Below the pieces are notes generated by a model that saw only the letters and a program-made list of their open reading frames with translations, searched no databases and was not told the origin of the DNA. 64,000 nt of DNA, taken from Caryophanales bacterium UBA4682 (GTDB taxonomy: Bacteria; Bacillota_I; Bacilli_A; RFN20; CAG-288). Below are positions 60,448 through 64,000 of the stretch, piece after piece. The first letter of the stretch is position 1; each line of letters starts with the position of its first letter. The stretch lies in the NCBI GenBank assembly GCA_002404995.1, contig DHKY01000001.1, positions 99,455 to 163,454 of the forward strand, read 5' to 3'. The translations under genes were made by a program, and so were the position numbers.

Positions 60448-61246
60448 GACATACCGGAAAGGTCTTTGCATACCTTTCGTCCTATTCGAAATCCTGTTTG
60501 TCATCAGGCCGAGGCTCTTTATCGTCTATTATGCTTTTACTGATAGCGAAGGATTCTTTACCTTTCAGGCATTCACGGACTTCTTCTCTAACAGGACAAA
60601 ACTGAATGTTCTCTTCGTCTCGCTTCTGATTGGTTTAATCACGACAATCATCTGCAGGCTGATTGGTTTCCCGATTGCCTGGATTCTTGCCGGAAGCGAC
60701 TTCAAGTCTTCTTCTGTGTTCGTCAGGCTGTTTGTTATCCCCAGGTGGATCAACTTCGTCTTACGTACCGGTGCGTTGCGTGACTTGCTAAACGTCATCT
60801 ATGGATGGTTCGGTAAATCGACTGGTGAGCTTCCATATCTTTCTGCTATCATCGGTCTTGTAGCAGATTATCTCCCATTTACAATTATTCCGCTTCATTC
60901 TACTCTATTGAAATTGGACCATTCTCAAATCGAGGCTGCCAAAGACCTTGGCTGCAATCCATTCCACACCTTTACCCGTTCCATCATTCCTCAGGCTAGG
61001 CCCGGAATCATTTCTGCCTGCAGGATGGTCTTCAGGCCGACAATCTCTTCCTACGTCATTACAGACGTCAGGAGCGAACGTCAGCTTATGTTATTTGGCA
61101 ACTCCATTGAAACCAGCTTCTCCAACTCGGATTGGGAAGGCGGTTCCTTTATGGCTTTGATTAGGCTCGTCATCATCTTTATCACTAGGCTTATCACCAA
61201 GAAGTTCAATGATAAAAGCGAAAAGGAGGGCAGCGGATCATGGTAA
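60437..61246 (+). CDS. potB: Polyamine ABC transporter permease PotB
   Basis: The 269-residue permease has about six membrane helices and the ATPase-contacting loop EAAKDLGCNPFHTFTRSIIP, the EAA motif of the family. It overlaps potA by 11 nt and potC by 7 nt, so the four subunits are translationally coupled. Confidence 0.93.
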   Translation: MFYKTYRKGLCIPFVLFEILFVIRPRLFIVYYAFTDSEGFFTFQAFTDFFSNRTKLNVLFVSLLIGLITTIICRLIGFPIAWILAGSDFKSSSVFVRLFVIPRWINFVLRTGALRDLLNVIYGWFGKSTGELPYLSAIIGLVADYLPFTIIPLHSTLLKLDHSQIEAAKDLGCNPFHTFTRSIIPQARPGIISACRMVFRPTISSYVITDVRSERQLMLFGNSIETSFSNSDWEGGSFMALIRLVIIFITRLITKKFNDKSEKEGSGSW

Positions 61247-62115
61247 AGAAAATCCTCAAATCCTCTTTTGTCTATCTTGTTCTAGCACTCAGGTACCTTC
61301 CGATTCTCTACCTGGTTGCTTCCTCATTCACCAATACGGAAATGGTCGGCCAATGGAACGGATTCTCTCTTCAGCTCTATGTTAAGCTATTCAAATCTCC
61401 GGAATCCCTGCGGGCAATCGGAAACACTCTTCTTCTTGCCCTTATCGCTTCTGTTGTCTCTGTTGTTATCGGAACTTTAGGCGCCATCGGATTATTCTAT
61501 TCCAGAAAAAGATGGCGTGGATTCTGGGAGAAAATCAACCAGATTCCGGTTGTCAATGCTGAGATTGTCATGGCAATCTCTTTAGCTGTCACCTTTGTTT
61601 TTGTCGGCCAGCACCTTAGGGGTGGAAAAGACATCAAAGGATTCTGGACCCTTCTCATTGGTCACTGCTGTCTAGCTGTTCCTTTTGTCTATCTCAATGT
61701 GAAACCAAAACTGATTCAAAGGGATCCGGCTAGGTATGAAGCTGCTCTTGATTTAGGTTATACTCCAACAAAAGCACTTCACCGCGTCATCAGGCCGGAA
61801 ATCAGGCCTGGTGTCTTTGCCGGATTCTCCTTAGCTTTCTCCCTTTCACTCGATGACTTCATTGTTACCTTCTTCACCCGTGGAACCGGGTTATTGAACG
61901 GAAAAGATACTATCGAAACAGTCTCCACTCTTGTTGAAGAAAAAATCAAACGTGGAGATGTTCCGCCAGAAAGGCGTGCTTATTGCACTTTACTGTTCTT
62001 AACCGTTGTCATCATTATTGTGACAAAGACGATTGTCGATGCTTACAAAGCAAAAAAGTATGGTTCAACCAAAGGAAAGAACCATCAGAAGAGGAGAGAA
62101 AAAAATGAAATCTAA
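61240..62115 (+). CDS. potC: Polyamine ABC transporter permease PotC
   Basis: The 291-residue permease has six helices and the EAA loop YEAALDLGYTPTKALHRVIRP, followed by SLSLDDFIVTFFTRG, a strong PotC signature. The C terminus is basic. It overlaps potD by 11 nt. Confidence 0.94.
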   Translation: MVKKILKSSFVYLVLALRYLPILYLVASSFTNTEMVGQWNGFSLQLYVKLFKSPESLRAIGNTLLLALIASVVSVVIGTLGAIGLFYSRKRWRGFWEKINQIPVVNAEIVMAISLAVTFVFVGQHLRGGKDIKGFWTLLIGHCCLAVPFVYLNVKPKLIQRDPARYEAALDLGYTPTKALHRVIRPEIRPGVFAGFSLAFSLSLDDFIVTFFTRGTGLLNGKDTIETVSTLVEEKIKRGDVPPERRAYCTLLFLTVVIIIVTKTIVDAYKAKKYGSTKGKNHQKRREKNEI

Positions 62116-63991
62116 AAAACTCACCCGTTCTCTTCTGTTTGCCTCGGTTCTATCGCTTCTTTCTGTCAATAGCCTTGGCATCTTCTACACTTCGAACCGC
62201 TCTGCACAGAAAATGGCAAACAAAATCCAGGCGGCAAGCAGCCAGGAAATTGTCTTGAACGTCTATAACTCCGAAGACTATATTGCCGAAGAAGAAACAG
62301 ACGATGACGGAAAAGTCATTTCAAAGGGCGTCATCAAAGAATTCGAAGAGTATAGGAAAGAAGAAAAAGGTGTCAATATCCGTGTTTCCTATTCCTGCTT
62401 CGATACGATGGAAAACAGGCTCTCCCAGCTAAAGATGGGGTCCGAATACGATCTTGTCTGTGCCTCCGACTATATCATCGAAAAGAGGATCAAAGACGAC
62501 TTAGTCATCCCCTTTGAGACGAAAGAGGAATTCGATGCCAATCCATATTCTTCAACTCCGAACTACAAAGACTATGCTTCTCCCTTTATCATGGATAAGC
62601 TGTCTAAAATCAAAAGGGAAGACAAGAACGGAAATCCCATTGAAGGCAACTTCAACCAATATGCAAGAGACTACAGGTGGGGAACTCTAGGCATTCTCTA
62701 CAATCCGGAATTCAAGAAGCTGTCCCAGCGTCATATCACACCAGAGGAAATGGACAAGGACAGGAACGACTGGGCTTCCTTATGGGATAAGAAGTATGAG
62801 AATCTAGTATCCATCAAGGACTCTAGGCGTGATACCTATGCTGCCGGAATTCTTTACACTTACCAGAATGACTTCACCCTAAACGGAAAAGAAGAGGAAG
62901 GCTTCAAAACAATTCAGAAGAAATACAACGATGGCATCTACACTGCAGAAGAATACAACGAAAAGTTCTCTCGCCTCTTCAATCTTTGTGATGATGCAAC
63001 CATCGGAAACGTCGAAGCCAATCTGCAGACGCTACGAGACAATGCCTATGGATTCGAAGTCGATTCTGGCAAAACCGATAGGGCCAAAGGACAATACTTT
63101 GCCATCAACTTAGCTTGGTCCGGTGATGCCACCTGGGCAAGGAGCCAAGCCGACGAGTTCAATGAAGAACACTATAAGAACTATCCTGATGATACCGAAT
63201 TCGAGCCTGTAACTTTAAAATATACGATTCCGACTCTTGGCGGAAACATCTGGTGCGATTGCTGGGCAAGGCCAAAAGCAGTCGAGAAACGCGGAAACAA
63301 GGAATACGCACAGGACTTTGTCGATTTCCTCTCCTCTCCGGATATTGCCGAAGAGAACAGGGATTGGATTGGCTACACACCGGCTATCGGTTCTGATACG
63401 ATTCTCGACTACATCAAAGAGAATTATGGCGATGTCCGCTATGAGGAAAACGAAGACGGAGAATATGAATTCCATCCGGAATATCTGGATAACTATACTC
63501 TAGTCGATGCCAATCAGATTGATAGTCTGTCCGATGAAGAAAAGGAAAACTCTATCTATAAGCGGGATGTCTCCTATTTCTTCAACGGAACCTTAGATGA
63601 ATATACGGATGAGGATTGTGTCGTCTACCTTCCTGCAAGTGAGCGGAATCGTGCTTTCGATACTTCTTACCCAGAGGAATCCCTGCTTCCTTCCTTAGCT
63701 ATCAGGAACGATTACGGAACACAGAACGATAAGATCACTCAGAGGTGGAGGCGTGTAAAGAACAAGTTCCTGCCTGCCTGGGTCTATGTCTTAGTCTTAG
63801 TCCTGATTCTTGGCGGCATCGGCGCTTGGATCTATTCCATCGTCTATAAACGGATTCGTCAAAAAGAGCGCCATGAAAGAAAGAAGCAGCGCCAGATTCT
63901 CCAGAAACAGAGAATCAAAGAAACAGAAAAAAGCAAAAAGGAAGAAAAAAGGCTGACTAAGAAGAGGAAGCCGGAAGAAAAGAAGAACTAA
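62105..63991 (+). CDS. potD: Polyamine substrate-binding protein PotD with C-terminal membrane anchor
   Basis: The 628-residue binding protein starts with a hydrophobic signal or anchor (RSLLFASVLSLLSVNSLGIF), then the binding domain beginning VLNVYNSEDYIAEE and including CASDYIIEKR, WGTLGILYNP and TLGGNIWCDCWARP. It has no lipobox. Unusually, a C-terminal membrane helix (about residues 558-581) is followed by a very basic tail of about 47 residues. This replaces lipid anchoring and resembles membrane-tethered PotD forms of Mollicutes. GAGGAGAG precedes the ATG at 62105. PotD is about 350 residues in most bacteria, so the domain itself is also enlarged. Confidence 0.92.
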   Translation: MKSKKLTRSLLFASVLSLLSVNSLGIFYTSNRSAQKMANKIQAASSQEIVLNVYNSEDYIAEEETDDDGKVISKGVIKEFEEYRKEEKGVNIRVSYSCFDTMENRLSQLKMGSEYDLVCASDYIIEKRIKDDLVIPFETKEEFDANPYSSTPNYKDYASPFIMDKLSKIKREDKNGNPIEGNFNQYARDYRWGTLGILYNPEFKKLSQRHITPEEMDKDRNDWASLWDKKYENLVSIKDSRRDTYAAGILYTYQNDFTLNGKEEEGFKTIQKKYNDGIYTAEEYNEKFSRLFNLCDDATIGNVEANLQTLRDNAYGFEVDSGKTDRAKGQYFAINLAWSGDATWARSQADEFNEEHYKNYPDDTEFEPVTLKYTIPTLGGNIWCDCWARPKAVEKRGNKEYAQDFVDFLSSPDIAEENRDWIGYTPAIGSDTILDYIKENYGDVRYEENEDGEYEFHPEYLDNYTLVDANQIDSLSDEEKENSIYKRDVSYFFNGTLDEYTDEDCVVYLPASERNRAFDTSYPEESLLPSLAIRNDYGTQNDKITQRWRRVKNKFLPAWVYVLVLVLILGGIGAWIYSIVYKRIRQKERHERKKQRQILQKQRIKETEKSKKEEKRLTKKRKPEEKKN

Positions 63992-64000
63992 AAACGAAAG

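Noticed and set aside
1..64000. Mobile elements, CRISPR arrays, phage or toxin-antitoxin loci
   Set aside because: No transposase, integrase, spaced direct repeats, phage structural genes or convincing toxin pairs were found.

Overview
The window reads as a chromosomal segment of an anaerobic, low-to-mid GC member of the Bacilli near the Erysipelotrichia/Mollicutes branch (for example an uncultured gut RFN20/RF39-type lineage; this placement is inference). Reasons: Firmicutes gene orders (ezrA–cysteine desulfurase–thiI, infC–rpmI–rplT, rpsF–ssb–rpsR, addB–addA), a Mycoplasma-like enlarged PotA, rubrerythrin and an Rnf-type complex typical of anaerobes. TGA is a normal stop (the MazG-like, cysteine desulfurase and 12266 HAD genes end in it), so this is not a code-4 Mollicute. 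No transposase, integrase, CRISPR array, plasmid origin or rRNA was seen.

Layout. 1-150: a tRNA-Lys tail and tRNA-Leu. 245-1640: an alpha/beta hydrolase and a NifU-type scaffold. 1641-6700: a promoter plus a probable class-I cyclic-di-GMP riboswitch ahead of two secreted/surface proteins, one of 1321 residues. 6681-18350: mainly metabolic and housekeeping genes (PduL, a zinc-dependent phospholipase-like protein, metK with a structured leader, an Orn/Lys/Arg-type decarboxylase, HPF, HAD, clade-specific unknowns, NUDIX, MazG-like, a barnase-like lipoprotein, a cation/proton antiporter). 18500-22610: pepF–hslO and infC–rpmI–rplT behind an attenuating leader; infC probably starts at AUA. 22618-29320 (minus): two lipoproteins, thiI, cysteine desulfurase, ezrA and a LacI-family regulator. 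29442-36925 (minus): the most unusual locus, ApbE plus an Rnf-like operon without RnfB, whose RnfA/RnfE lack the usual cluster cysteines and which is led by a large lipoprotein with two flavinylation-type motifs. 37232-51502: rubrerythrin, a heterodimeric ABC exporter, AddB/AddA and two tandem MgtE proteins. 51512-58381: SRAP, a SpoU methyltransferase, S18–SSB–S6, a YolD/Y-family polymerase pair, a folate cyclo-ligase-like protein, a guanylate-kinase-like protein and a HAD phosphatase. 58750-63991: potABCD with an enlarged PotA and a membrane-tailed PotD.

How the parts fit. The lipoprotein–Rnf–ApbE block looks like one flavin-based respiratory or extracellular electron-transfer module: RnfC would take electrons from NADH, RnfD/G would carry covalent flavin, the lipoprotein would carry two more flavins outside the membrane, and ApbE would attach the flavins. 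ThiI and the cysteine desulfurase form a sulfur relay for tRNA thiolation. MetK, the decarboxylase and PotABCD point to polyamine metabolism and uptake. Five scattered genes have a -10 box placed so that transcription would start within 0-3 nt of the start codon and lack a Shine-Dalgarno sequence, which suggests recurrent leaderless mRNAs.
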